This document shows positions 39,620-51,700 of a stretch of 64,000 nt of DNA, one piece after another. Source of the DNA: Mortierella sp. BCC40632. Lineage: Eukaryota; Mortierellomycota; Mortierellomycetes; Mortierellales; Mortierellaceae. The notes beneath the pieces were generated by a model, which saw nothing but the letters and a program-made list of their open reading frames with translations, ran no database searches and was not told the DNA's origin. The translations under genes were made by a program, and so were the position numbers. The DNA lies in NCBI GenBank assembly GCA_011634665.1, contig WAEK01000021.1, positions 697,501 to 761,500 on the forward strand, in the 5' to 3' direction. The stretch's first letter is position 1; each line of letters opens with the position of its first letter.

Positions 39620-40720
39620 TCAAAGAACAAAGGCCTGAACAAGGACAAGACCAAGTATCACCTTGATAAATGAGGTTGACCAACCAAGACCCATTCCCCA
39701 ATATCTATTGATCATCATCGTAGGACTACCTGCACTCATCATTCCCGCTCCACTTGCGCTCGGTCCTCGTTTCGACGAAGGTGGCACATACGCTCCATCC
39801 CCAGACTCGATACATGCTTCTGCAAACGCAGACAAGGAATTGGTCACATCTTGGGCCGTCATCTCCTTTAAAAAGTTATGCTGGTTGGTCAACCGGAAAC
39901 AGGTCTGACAGACCTTGACCGCAGCCAAACCTTGGTTAGGACAAATACATTGAAGAAACGGCATGATCGCCGTAAATTCGTTGCTATTCATCCCTCGGAT
40001 ACCTTCCGATGCACCAAACGAAGTATTGTCATCTCGTTTGTTGTTATGACCCCCTACCAGTTGCGTGGGTGGTGCCCCATCTGAGGGAGTCCCTGGTCGA
40101 CCCGTTGGATCCCCTCCTGCTTGTCCATTCAATCCGCCCGAATTGTTGCTCAGACTTCCATCCCCTAATCGAGGAATCGCCGATAAGGTCGAATTCGCAA
40201 TTTCGTTACAAAGGACTAATCGTGGATAATACGACTGACATTGTTGACAGGATTCGGATTTAGGTGGGAAGAAAGGTGTGAGTCCCAGGCTGTTGGGGTT
40301 TTGACCTGGATTCCCAATCGTGGGTGGAGCTGGAGGAGCTGGAGGAGCTCCAGGAGTTGTTCCTGTACCGGGGGAAGAAGGGTTATTTTCAGTGGAAGAA
40401 GGAGATTGAGAGATTGCAGTAGGGGCAGATGGACTGGTAGAAGTGGCAGTGACAGATTCGGCTGAAAACCCAGAGTTGGACGGTGGTGCTCCTTGAACCT
40501 GGGCTGGACTTGAAGGGGCAAGAGGATCGTCTCGTTTGACAAAAGTCGTTCCGAACGCTTGTGTAGGGTTCATCCATATTGTGGCCACGAGAACCAGGAA
40601 GAGGACAAGAAGCCAACTGGGACGGCGAAGATTGGAGTGAGCGTGGACTGCTGAGGAGTATTTGTGCATCCGTGCAGGGTTCAGGTGGCCTTTGGGCCGC
40701 TGGAAGGCAAGATCAGCCAT
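39620..40720 (-). CDS. Secreted or GPI-anchored cysteine-containing surface protein
   Basis: Single-exon, 366 residues, family not recognised. A hydrophobic segment at about 35-50 (SWLLVLFLVLVATIW) acts as signal peptide or anchor, shortly followed by VKRDD, a Kex2-like KR cleavage site. Residues 65-150 are Ser/Thr/Pro-rich (wall-protein style). The central part has paired cysteines (SCQQCQSYYPRLVLC, LQCICPNQGL, VCQTCFRL) typical of extracellular disulfide folds, and a second KRDD. The C-terminus is a GPI-signal-like hydrophobic tail (FIKVILGLVLVQAFVL) after a Ser/Gly/Ala-rich stretch. The first 17 residues before a second Met may not be part of the signal, so Met18 is a possible start. Likely cell wall or plasma membrane. 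Confidence 0.8.
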   Translation of the reverse strand: MADLAFQRPKGHLNPARMHKYSSAVHAHSNLRRPSWLLVLFLVLVATIWMNPTQAFGTTFVKRDDPLAPSSPAQVQGAPPSNSGFSAESVTATSTSPSAPTAISQSPSSTENNPSSPGTGTTPGAPPAPPAPPTIGNPGQNPNSLGLTPFFPPKSESCQQCQSYYPRLVLCNEIANSTLSAIPRLGDGSLSNNSGGLNGQAGGDPTGRPGTPSDGAPPTQLVGGHNNKRDDNTSFGASEGIRGMNSNEFTAIMPFLQCICPNQGLAAVKVCQTCFRLTNQHNFLKEMTAQDVTNSLSAFAEACIESGDGAYVPPSSKRGPSASGAGMMSAGSPTMMINRYWGMGLGWSTSFIKVILGLVLVQAFVL

Positions 40721-41107
40721 GAGAGGGGTCGTCTGTTGGTGCGGGAGGGTTTTTTTTAATCTTTACCAAGAAAGCCAACAATAGAAGAAAAAAAAAAAAA
40801 AAAAAGAAGCGGTGTTGACAAATGTTGAAGGAGGGTTGGTTCAAGTAAAAAAAAAAAACAGTGCCCGTCATCATCAACCAAAGGAATGTGTTTTTTTTTG
40901 TCCGCGAGTAGGAAAGTGAAAAAATGTGTCTCCTAACCCCCTTCTTCACTGTTGGGCGTAGCATGCCTTCTTGACGCACGCTCCTTTTGAGCGAGAGATT
41001 GACGGCAAAATGACTAGCCCAACACGCACAAACAGAAAAAAAAAGGTCCCTACAGCAAATACCCCCTTCTACCCCTCTCCTTGCCCTTGAGATCTTTTCT
41101 CCTTGTT

Positions 41108-41140
<33 letters not shown>

Positions 41141-41502
41141 CTTTTCTTTTCTTTTCTTGAACTCTCTCCCTCTTTCTTCTTTTTACGGCATGCTTCGATA
41201 TGTTCCAAGACCTTGTTTTCCAAAGGACTATCCAACAGTCAAAAAGAGCAAATAAGACATGACAAAAAACAGGGAGAGATAGGATATCCGTTCCCCGATC
41301 TTTAGTCCTTTATAACCACATACATACACACATATCCCTAGTCTATGACTAGAATTCCCAGCATTGTGCACGAGGCTATACACTGATACCCGGCCCAGAG
41401 AAAGAGAAAGAGCATCCCTTTTTTTTTTTTTTTTTTTTTTGTACTGAAAAATGTGCATGGCATTTATTCAAATTGGAGAATGTCCACTATCCCAAAAACC
41501 GT
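40721..41502. other. Intergenic between the GPI-type gene and RPL11
   Basis: Contains the likely promoter of the secreted protein gene (40721-41010) and A/T homopolymers (T30 near 41110, T22 near 41419). A minus-strand frame at 41056-41235 encodes a short EHIEACRKKKKEG segment running into poly-Lys from an A-run. It has no ATG in context and is not called. Confidence 0.55.
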
Positions 41503-43162
41503 TTACTTGCGGTTGGTGAGGATACTAAAATACAAGAAAATCGCGTAGAAAAAATAATAAAAAAGAGGTCAGTTTCTAATCCACCCAGACACACGTACTA
41601 TACCACAAAATAAAAACACTAAAGAGAGAGAGAGAGAGAGAGGACGCTTACCCGTCATAGCGCTGCTTGAACCAGTTCATCGACTCCTCCTTGGTGACAC
41701 GGTGGCTGGTACCGATCTTGGCAACAGCACGGCGACGCTTGGTGATACGGTTACCGGGGCGGTTCATGCAGACGAAGAAGTCCATACCGTAAATACCGAT
41801 GGAGGGATCGTACTTGATACCAAGATCGATGTGCTCCATGATACCGAAACCAAAGTTGCCGGTCTCAGAGAAGTTGGACTTCTTGAGCTCATACTCCTTG
41901 ACCTTGAGACCACGCTCAAGAATCTCCTCAGCCTTGGGGCCACGGACGGTGACGTGGACGGCAATCTTTTCGTTACGACGGATACCGAAGGTACGGACGG
42001 TGTAACGGGCCTTGGAGTAGACGGGGGTCTGACCGGTCAACTGTTCGAGAACCTTGGCGGCACGGGTAAGACGATCACCAGACTCGCCGACACAGATGTT
42101 GAGGACGAGCTTCTCGAGACGCAACTCACGCATCTGGTTGTTCTTGGTCTGGTCTTCAGCGGACTAATTGATATAGAGAGTGCAAAATAAGACGAAGTTA
42201 TTAAGACCGCAACTCAATTAGCCGCCTCCGATCCAAGATAAGGTATCATCCGTCCGGTTTCTTATTTCCTTTTTTTTTTCCTTCTTTCTCGTTTCCTTGA
42301 TACCCCCTTTTTTTCTCAGAGAAAAAAAAAGAAAGAGTAGGAAAGAAAAGAGCAAGAAAAAAAAAAGAAAAAGAAAATAGATGCCAGAACAGGATGAGAT
42401 CTTGGATGGATTGAAGATGGAGAAAAGGGAAGAGTGAAGGTTGTCCTGATCCTGGTTCCAGTTCCTGGATCCTTTCGCTGACTCTCTTTTTTTTTTTGTT
42501 CTGTTCCTGAAGCCAAACGAGAGGTGTAGAGCGAGAAAACAGAGCTGTTGTCCTCTGCTATGCAATGCAATAGCGGTATCGGATGGGTAGGACATGACTG
42601 AAGAAACTGGAATCCAGATGAGCTGATTATTGTTGGTAAAACAAAATGTCGCCCAGTATCGAAAAAAAACGCGCCCAACTTCGAATCAGATACTGTTGGT
42701 GACGGGGATTGCCTTTTTTTTCTTTCTCCTCCTCCAAACAAAGACATGTCTATGACGGAGAGAGGGTTGCTGGAGCTCTACTCTGGCCAAGATGAGGCGT
42801 GGTACTGAAATGGTGTCAAGAGATCAGGGAATCTCTCTGATGCCAACGGAACCGACGATTTTCTTTTTCTGTCTCAGCTGATAGGCGAGCCAAAGGCGAA
42901 ATCCCGAACCAAGGTATGTTTGGCTCACATATATAAAAAAAAAGTCGATGAGGACAGATCAGGCGAGAGAGCGAGAAGAAGGATAGGATCAAGAATGTGA
43001 TCCTGTTGAAGGGAGTAGCGAGAAGAGATCATTGTCGGGTTGTTGTCACTTTCTTCATAGAGAAGTGTCGTTGGATGGGTTGGATTGGCTTCACTGAAGG
43101 ATCCATGGCGATGGATGGATAGATGTTCCTGTCCAATAGCTGTTATCCAAGAGACGCACCAT
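41503..43162 (-). CDS. RPL11: 60S ribosomal protein L11 (uL5)
   Basis: Ribosomal protein that binds 5S rRNA in the central protuberance. Minus-strand exons 42163-41652 and 41524-41503 contain the full body: [86 protein letters not shown], and the end WFKQRYDG then ILTNRK. A frame that seems to end at 41648 is read-through into the GTAAGC donor; the true C-terminus is in the 22-nt last exon. No ATG precedes SAEDQ in that exon. The best start is a lone ATG at 43162-43160 in AAAATGG context followed by GTGCGT, which is phase 0 and implies a 996-nt intron. That gives 178 residues, the usual length. Confidence 0.94.
42164..43159 (-). other. Proposed long first intron of RPL11
   Basis: About 1 kb with no other gene. 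Contains A/T-runs, a region of ordinary composition (42780-43130) and the acceptor TCAATTAG at its 3' end. In this region the minus strand has only one ATGGT, the one used as start exon. The intron call depends on that start. Confidence 0.55.
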
Positions 43163-43620
43163 TTTGGTAAGATAGTTGCTGTTTTCAAAGAGAAGGAACT
43201 CAAAATCACACTGGGTGTGTCTTGATAAATTGATTTTCAAAAGCACGTCACACGATCCTCCCTTTCGAGGGAGAGCACCTCCGATCTTTATGTTAATATC
43301 TCAAAAAAGTGAGGAGATCCATGACCTTGTTGATAGAAAGATAAGTTCCGTATTGGTGGCAACTCGCCCAATAGAAGGGTGCCTCTTCCCACAAAAAAAA
43401 AAAAAAAAAAAAAAATGTACATTCCGAAGGTTTAATAGCTTTTTTTTTTTCTTTTCTTTTTTTCCTTCTTTTCTTCTAATGATCGGATTCCCGTAGCGAT
43501 GTTTTGCCAAATTTGATGCTTCTCGTCTTTCTCTTTCTCTTTTCTCCTCCCTTTTCACCCATGCTTTTGCAAAGAAAAAAAAATAATAACATTAAAAAAA
43601 AATTATCCTTTCTTTACTCT
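43163..43620. other. Intergenic between RPL11 and PHB2
   Basis: Upstream region of RPL11 and 3' end of PHB2. Holds A22 at 43394-43415, T and CTTTTC runs and an A/T-rich patch near 43575-43605. No gene is visible. Confidence 0.55.
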
Positions 43621-45377
43621 TTACTTCTGCTTAGGCTCCTCCTTCCTAGAATGGTCATCAAGGGACAAACAAATCCAAAGGTGGTAAGAAACTGAAACAT
43701 CTAAAAGCCTACACTCTTTTTCTAAAAAATAAATGAAAAAAAAATCAAGGACTTACTTTGGTTCGGTGACGTTCAACAACAAAGTGTCGGCATCCAACAT
43801 GACGCGGTTAGAAGAGTGAGAGATGATGGAGGCAATCTCGCGAGCAACCTCAATCTTACGGAGCTGGATGAAACCAGGGTTGTTCTTGATGGCTGATATT
43901 GACCCAAAGTCGAAGAGGAAGAGATAGAAAGAAAAGACAGGTATTTTAGTACACGTCGCTCCTAGGATCAGCACCAACTTTTTCTCTGAAAAAAAAAATA
44001 GTCATAGTCATGGCCCATGGCTTCACACACACGTACCTTCACCAATAAGCTCGGCAGAGCGGGCCTCTCCCTCAGCCTTAACCATGATCGACTGCTTCTC
44101 CTGGATGGCACGGTCGACAACAAAGGCAGCACGCTGGGCCTCCTGCTGAGCAATCTGCTTGGCCTCAACAGCCTGAGTGAACTCGGGCGAGAAGGCCATG
44201 TGGACGATCGAGACATCATCCAGAACAATGTTGAAGCGAGCAGCACGCTTGATCAAGTTCTCACGGACGAGACGAGAAACGCGGTCACGCTGAGTGATGA
44301 GCTGCGAAGCATTGAACTGAGCAACAACCGACTTGGAAACCTCGTTAATAATCGAGGGCAAGACTCGCTCATCATAATCCTGTCCCAAAGTGCGGTAGAT
44401 CTCGGCCAAGTCGTTCACACGAGGTCTGGACAAAACACGGACAGTGATGTTGACCATCTGCAAATCTAGACGGATCAAGAAGGTAAAGGGTCCAGAGAGA
44501 GGGAAAGGTGAGAAGATGGTCGTAAACACATAAAAACCGGCACTTGCAAGAGAGGGAGAGAGAGGGAGAGGGAGAGAGAGAGAAAATGAGAGGTTGAGGG
44601 GAAGAAGTAGAGGAGGCGTGGAAGAGGGAGAGGGAAGATGGAAGAAGGTCTCCTGAACAAAACTCCAATGCAATATAACTCCAGGATCTGCAGTGGCGAT
44701 TTCTGTAGTGATAAGAAAAATGTTGGTCTACACAGCTCCACAGGTCATGATCCCTTGACACAGAATGCTGAGTTGCCCGCAACTGGTTTTCCGAGTCGAG
44801 TGGGGCTTTAGCAGTCGTAAATGATTCCGAAAAAAAAGGGAGAAAGAGGGTTTGATGCCTGGGTGGGTTGAGTGTGAAGAGGAAGGATCCATACCCTTGG
44901 TTCCGGTCAAAGAGGCAACATTTCTGGGCTTGGCGCGAACGTCGTAGATGATGGGGGTCTCGAACCAGGGGATGACAAAGTGAGTTCCTTCGTTGTAGAT
45001 CTCCTTCTGGACACCAAAGACACGAGAGTACTTGACAGCACGGTGACCACCGTCAACTAGAATGTTCCGTCGCGAGCAAAAGAGTGAGAGGCAAAGAAAT
45101 ACGATATTAGCGAAAAGAGAATAAAACGCCTGGTCAATACAAGTAGGGCGATACGACGATGAAGACGCCACTGTTGTCACGGTTTCGAGTCTAGACGACA
45201 AAGACGACGGCGACGATTCAATCGTTCCTGCAAACTCGAGGCATTACCGTTGAAGAGCGCGGCGTTGAGACCGTAGCCGAGAGCGCCGAGGGTGATCAGG
45301 GCTCCAGCGCCGCCGACAAGACCCTTGCCGGTACCCTTGGGGAAGATTCCTCCGAGCTTGTTGAATGCCTGAGCCAT
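43621..45377 (-). CDS. PHB2: Prohibitin-2
   Basis: Subunit of the ring-shaped prohibitin complex of the mitochondrial inner membrane, which supports m-AAA protease control, cristae and respiratory complexes. Minus-strand exons 45377-45248, 45056-44895, 44465-44037, 43892-43757 and 43645-43621 close exactly to 293 residues. The N-terminal anchor is [19 protein letters not shown]. Then come [35 protein letters not shown] (PHB/SPFH domain), [20 protein letters not shown], and a coiled coil ([19 protein letters not shown]). The last exon encodes only KEEPKQK after the TEPK end of exon 4. It is tandem to RPL11 and divergent from SmB with 399 bp between starts. Confidence 0.97.
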
Positions 45378-45776
45378 TTTGAATGCGAGAGTATAGGGGG
45401 ACCGAGAACGGAAGAATGCGAAGAGAGGCGAATGGATGTGATCAGAGAGACGGCTTTTATAAACAAAACCAAGCTGACGACCACTTTTGCACGGAGCTAC
45501 TACGGTGCCTCTGAAATGACCTTTTCCGGGTTCAATAAACTGTGGCTTATACGTGACGTAACAAAACACAGGCAGGACAGAACAGTTTGAGTTGAGTTCT
45601 TCGCCACCTTTGGTTGCACTCAAGCTTTTTGACCATCCAGGAGCCTGTGTCTGCCCCCATAGTTGCTCTTTGACTTTGCATCTCTTCTCTGCACCGAATC
45701 CTCAAGGAGTCAACCACCGCCTTCTCGACTGGAACTGTCTGTCACAGCCTCGACAGGCATTAAATAATTTTTCAAG
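45378..45776. other. Divergent promoter region PHB2/SmB
   Basis: 399 bp of unusually ordinary composition for this window, with almost no simple repeats. It must contain both promoters. No gene is visible. Confidence 0.6.
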
Positions 45777-47289
45777 ATGGTAATGCCTCACTTTGGATCC
45801 TAATCAGACATGCGCCATCAGATTTGTCTATTCTCCCCTTTCCTCAAGGAGTTTTTACTCGCAAAGATTGTGCTCAATAACCGCAAGCAGGATGCGTGGA
45901 GCAGGCAACATTAAAGGACTCAAGAGTTAGAATGCACCTGTGCATCAATGAGATGAGGCATGACCAATCTTAGATGGCTCGCGATCAAGGGGTACCAATC
46001 GTGACCTTTCATACCTTGGAAGGAGGAGAGTGGACTGAGCTCGGACCGACTGGGCGCGTTCTTTTTGCCGGGTGTCTCTTTTAAAAAGATTGAGCAGGAT
46101 GATATCCAGGACACGACATCATGAGAGGCACCACGAATGCCCCAGTTAACTCTATTTTACGTGTATCTCTAATCGATCTTTCTCTGCTCGCTCGTTTCCA
46201 CTCCTTTTGTGGTCATGACTCGTCTAATCCCACCTATAGGCAATCTCAAAAAACACAAAGATGATGAACCTGATCAACTTCAGGCTCAGGATTACATTGT
46301 CGGATTCTCGCGTGTTGACCGGACAGATGCTCGCCTTCGATAAGCACATGAACCTCGTTCTCGCCGATTGTGAAGAGTTCAGAAAGATCAAGCCAAAGTC
46401 ATCTGGACAGGCTGAGCGTGAAGAAAAGAGGACGTTGGGATTGGTCATTCTCCGTGGAGAAATCATTGTCAGCTTGAGCGTTGATGGACCTCCTCCTCCA
46501 TCGGCCGAGGATCAGAAGGCCCGCATTTCACAGGTAAACGCGTGTGATTAGGAGCTGATCATAACAAAACCAGTACCGGTGTAGGATGAAAAGAAAAAAA
46601 GAGACAAAGCTATCGTAATGATCGATCCACTAACGAGAATCACTGGTGTTTTGTGTTTTCCATTGATCTAGTTGTCCGCTGGAACAGGAGTGGCGGCAGC
46701 AGCAGGACGTGGCATGCCCATTGTTCCAGGTGCAGCCCCTGGATTGACTGGCCCAGTTCGTGGTGTTGGAGGACCTGCTCCAGGAATGATGTTGCCTCGT
46801 GGACCCGCCGTAGCAGCACCTCCAATGTCATATGGACGTGGAATGCCTCCACCAGGAGGTATCCCACCCCCCGGTATGCCCCCAGTAGGATTCCGTCCTG
46901 GCATGGTTCCTCCTCCTGGCATGCCCCCAGGTATGCCTGCTCCACCTGCAGGATTCCGTCCCATGGGTGCACCGGGAATGCCCCCACCAGGCTTCCGTCC
47001 TATGCCTGGCATGCCCCCAGGTGCTCCCCCACCAGGATTCCAGCCAGGATTCCCTCCTGGTCCTCCACCTCCAGGGTAATTGCTTTTCTTTTTCTTTTTC
47101 TTTCTTTCCTTTCTTTTATTGCCGATTTGGAAAGCATGCAGATGAATACAAATAAGGAAATGGAAGCACATTGAGCATGGCAGTTGATTGACCCTGGTTA
47201 TTCTTTTTTTTTTTCTATCTCACAGCTTCCAAGTGCCTCCAGGATTCCGCCCTCCACCTCCTGGCTTCCAGCCAAGACCCCCTCAGTAA
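45777..47289 (+). CDS. SMB1: Sm protein B (core snRNP protein SmB/SNRPB)
   Basis: Core component of spliceosomal U snRNPs. Exons 45777-45779, 46240-46533, 46672-47075 and 47226-47289 close to 254 residues. The first exon is just the ATG, followed by GTAATG; the second begins [20 protein letters not shown], which aligns with the conserved SmB start. The Sm fold is clear: [21 protein letters not shown] (Sm1) and [20 protein letters not shown] (Sm2). The C-terminal half is Gly/Pro/Met-rich with repeated GMPPPGFRP and [12 protein letters not shown] motifs, the kind of tail bound by WW and GYF splicing factors and often carrying methylated arginines in animals. An ATG inside exon 2 would start only eight residues later, but lacks the conserved N-terminus. 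Confidence 0.95.
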
Positions 47290-47355
47290 ACCCCCGGTTT
47301 GTGCCTAGAGGTACCGACGTAGTGATGCGAGCAAATAAAAAGAAAATCGAAAGGT

Positions 47356-47386
<31 letters not shown>

Positions 47387-48747
47387 CATTGGTTGCTGTT
47401 TTTTTTTCTTCTGTCAGCCATTTTATCGTCCAATTCATGAAAGCTTTGTTAGGAGTAGCCGTTGGCTTTTTCGTTTTCGTCTTCTTTCTTTTTTTCCACG
47501 CCAAACAAAACGCCTCGAAGCCACCGCGTAGGATGGAATCGCTGCTAGCTGTATCCGAGCGTGCGAGACATGTTCCTTTATGAACAAGTCTGGACAGGAT
47601 GGAAATCCCAATGGTTCATTCCTGTTCGCACGGAAGAGGCCCACGGTCGCAAGAGGTTTCTCTCTCTCTCTCTTACACACAAACGCTCTTCCCGCTGGTT
47701 CCTACCCTCGCACATTCTCTCGCTCCTACTTTCTCTGTCTCTCTCTTTCTATCTTTTTCTCTATTTTGCCCTCTCTCTTTCTTGTAGGTAGAGATCGCCT
47801 GTGTGGGTCTGTGCTTTTTCTCTTTCTCGCGCGGTGCTTTGGCATGTCTGGAGGCGGTCCCGTGCGATGCCCGTGCGGGCGACCAGATCGACCGATTTCC
47901 AGAAGTTGAGTTGTGTCAAACGCATCGCCTCATTCACTTCAATGTTAAGCTGTTTCTTTCTCTCTTTCTCTCTCCTACTCTCTCGTCCGCTTACTTTTTG
48001 TCTTTTCCTCCTCTCTTGCCTCGACCTCGACTGCTCTGTCGTGGTGCTTGTCCTTCCGCCCTTTGCACGCGGCTCCTTCTCCATCTCCTCTTCCTACTCT
48101 TCCTCTTCCTCTTCCTCCACCTCTCTCCCTCGTTTGCTTTTCCCTTTCCCCTTCCCTTCCTTCGCCACCTCAATCCGCTCCTCTGGTGACCATTGGCAAT
48201 TGCTTCAATCTCGCCTCTTCGTCCAGCCTAGCTAGCTTCAACTCCACAGCTACATCCATACATCCACACACACGCGGACACACACCCAACTTATACACAA
48301 CATTCACGAGCACACACTCACACACTCTCACCCACACACTCTCACCTACACTCTCGTCATCCCCACTCTCGCTCCGCATGGCCTCCTTTTTTCGCTCTCT
48401 CCTCGTGGGATCCTGTCCTTCCTTCAATCATCCTTACTCCTCCATGGCTTTTTTTTTCCATTTTTTTTTCACTAAACTCCCCACAAACTTAACCTCTTGA
48501 CAACCCAATGTTCAGTTCTAGGTTCCCTACCTCTTCCCAACGATCGCCTCGCCTCTTTCAACCAACCAGCTTTCCTTAGCTGCCGACAGCAACCCCCCTC
48601 CCCCAAAAACAAAAAACCGAAAAAACAACAAACAAACCAAACCAAACCAGAAAAACTAGCGTCGACCTCTTTTTTTCTTACACTGCCTCGATCAATTTAC
48701 CTAACCCCAATTGAGCTGCTAACGGCTCAAGTCGAACAACCCAAGAA
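47290..48747. other. Intergenic with pyrimidine-rich leader
   Basis: Between SmB and the large membrane protein. T28 near 47358 follows the SmB stop; 47650-48200 is CT/CTC-rich; 48250-48350 has CACA repeats. The later part (48500-48740) is A/C-rich, typical of a 5' UTR before the ATG at 48748. The frames here are low-complexity. Confidence 0.6.
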
Positions 48748-51700
48748 ATGCCTTCGGCCAGGATATCTCCGCCGCAACAGTCAAATCCATCGCCTCTTCA
48801 GCATCAACAGCCGCTTCCATCCCATCCCCAACACTTAGCCGCAGGACAACCGAGCGCCCGTTGGGGAACAAGCCAACAACAACAACAACAACAACACCAA
48901 CAGCAGGGTAACATTCCCCGATATCCTCTCCATCATGATCGTTTTGCTCAGGGAGAAGAGGAAAAGGTAGACGAAGAGGCACGCGATCCGACCCAACGCC
49001 TTACACGCGTCCATCGTTGGGTCGAGTTGGTGCTTCATGGAATCTTGATCCTAGTCAGTGTCTATGCCCTTGCCTCTATCCTCTCCACCATCCGCTTCCA
49101 AACCCATCTCGGCTATCTCTCCTTGACAGCACTCTTTCTCTTTTTTGTCAGCGGAGTCTCGGCCCTTGTGGCCACCGGTTATCTGTTCCTCGCTTGGTAC
49201 GTTCGGACGGAGAGAGGTCGTGCTCGGTTCCGAGCCCATCTCGAGAGAACCTCCGCTGGTACTTCTATGGCCACGGATGGCGATGTCGGGAAACGAGCCA
49301 TGCCCATGTACTCTTCTCGAGTGAACACCTGGGCATGGCGAGTGGTCTCGGGGTTGCTCTCGGTTCAACCCCGATGTTGGATCTTGGGTACGATGACGGT
49401 TTTGTCACTGTTGGCCTCGATCATGCAATGGTATAAAATCAGGAATGGTGGTAACTGTAATGCATTGGCGGTGCAGTACCGAGGATTCTGTAAGGCGACC
49501 AAGGCGGCAGTTGCCGCCATGACCCTCAGTACGGCGCTTTGGGCTGTTTGGTTCGGTTGGTGGTCCTTTAGGACATTCAGAGCCCCACCCTCTCCATCCA
49601 CCCAATCACTTCAGCGACATCAACAGCAGCAACAGCAACAGCAACAGGCACGACAAGGAGACTCTACGGATCGCAATGAAGTATCCATTGCTATACCTGA
49701 CAATCCTACAGCGGGAGCAGGGACTAATGTCGGTGATCCACGAGTTAACAATGCTATGACTGACCTTTCAAAGGGACCTCTACAGAATAATTCCATGCCA
49801 ATGTCCATGTCCAATCCAAACTCGCATCTTCCTGGTCAGTCCACAGGAATGGGCAACACCAACAATGAAAATCGAATGCTCACTTCAGGATCTCTTGGTC
49901 TTGGTATCGATGTCTGTACCAAGAGCTTTATGGGCGAGAGCGAGTATTTGTTCGCAGACACGAAACCTTCGGACCCGCTCTCTCCTGGGACCAAAGAGGG
50001 CACGACTGCTGTTGCACAAGATAGGACAAACTCACAAGGTCCACGTAGTCGAAGCAACAGTACGGCAAGCAAGAGTGAAGCGACCGCACTCAATGACAAT
50101 ATCCGTCGTATTCTCCTAGACACGGGAGGGTCCTCTCAAGGGAATCATTTGAATAACAATGACAACAGTTCCAGCAAACTTCCATCCGCCAATAACGGTT
50201 ATGCTCATTCCCCCTTCCATTCTCGGAACTGTAGTTCAAGCAACCTGGATACCTCCGCGGTTAACTCGCCCAATCCTGGGGGTAGTTCGGCTTCGATCCG
50301 TTCTCCAAATGGATTGGATAGAGCCCGATCTGAACGGCTTCGACATCATGCCAAGATCTTTCCACGCGGACGTGGTAGTACAGGGGATATCTTTGCAGGT
50401 CGTGGTCATCCCTTGGATACGAATTGTATTCGAGGCACTCCCATGTCCCAATCCCGTGAAATCTTGTCCAGTGTTTCTGCTCAAGGAACTCCCTTCTTGA
50501 GCAGTCAACACTTTGTCAACAATGGCTCCATCTCACCTTGTGCTTCCACCCCAGGAACTCCTCTCTCACGCCGAGGAATGGGTTACATGGGAAATCAGAC
50601 CATGAAGGCTCTTCATAGCATCCCCAAGTCAGCTTCGATGGGTTATATGGCCGCTGTCAATAGTATGGGTGCCTATGGACCCTCGGCTCATCCTTCTCCT
50701 TTGGTTGGTAATGGTATGTTGACACCAGGCCCTGTAGAGATGGTGAGCACTCCGATTAGTATCAAGAGCAACCACTCGATGCCCGGTTTCTTTGGTAGTG
50801 GTTCCACGAATTACTTTCTTCAAAGTCAAGCAGAACAAAGCATGGATGAACATCTCAAGGCCATCCGGAGACGTTCCTTTGCAGCGGAATCCATCACTGG
50901 GGACGATATCTTATCCGGTGGTCGATCCACCAACGGTTCTTCTGCCACGGATCAACTCTTTGCCCCAGGATCCCCTGCTGTGATGGCAGCTCGAAGTGCT
51001 TCTGCCAATGGGTCAAACAATGGTAGTTTCCGAATGTCCTTTTCCTCTCCAAATCTGACAGGATTCCGTCGAAGATCCTCGCTCGGTCTTAAATCGGTCT
51101 TGACCTCGATTGTGTCTTCCCCAGTCTCGGATTCATCCTTGTCCTCGTCTTCAGAGGCTTCTTCACCTTCTTCCTCCAAATCCCCACGAGGTCAAGATGG
51201 ACAAGGAAGTTCCAACAGTAGTTCGGGTCAAGTAAATGAAGAAGATCCCGCAGTCTTGTTTGCTGCTCGTCAAAAGAAGGAACGAACACTTTCTGCTCAG
51301 GAACTTTTGAGGGCTGAGTATGGAGATGCCTATGTGGAACGACCGAGATCGGGTTCCAAGGATTTGAGCAATGCTCCAAGACTTCAACCAAACACGACTC
51401 CAATGACCCTTGCGAGTTCTGGAGTGAATGCGGTGGTTACTGGCAGTGGTTCGGGAATGCCTGTGACGGGAAATGAGATTCAAGGAGGCAATACGATCCA
51501 TCCAGACCGGTTATCTGCTACGACCGTCGCAACAGCCACAGCTACTGCCACAACAGGAATGACAGGATCGGGACGATCTCGTTCCGGCTCTGTCTCATCG
51601 GCCTTGACCTCCTTTTCAACCTTGACGACTCGAACTAGTTCGAGTGGGTCTTCAGAATCGACTTTGACGAGTCAGGCTAGTCAAGGAGGAAATGGATCAT

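Noticed and set aside
41056..41235. Lys-rich minus-strand frame with EHIEACRKKKKEG
   Set aside because: Opens with TTG, not ATG, runs into an A-tract, and no upstream exon or family match is visible.
41648..41651. RPL11 stop at 41648
   Set aside because: The TAA lies within the splice donor GTAAGC; the conserved C-terminus ILTNRK is in the next exon.
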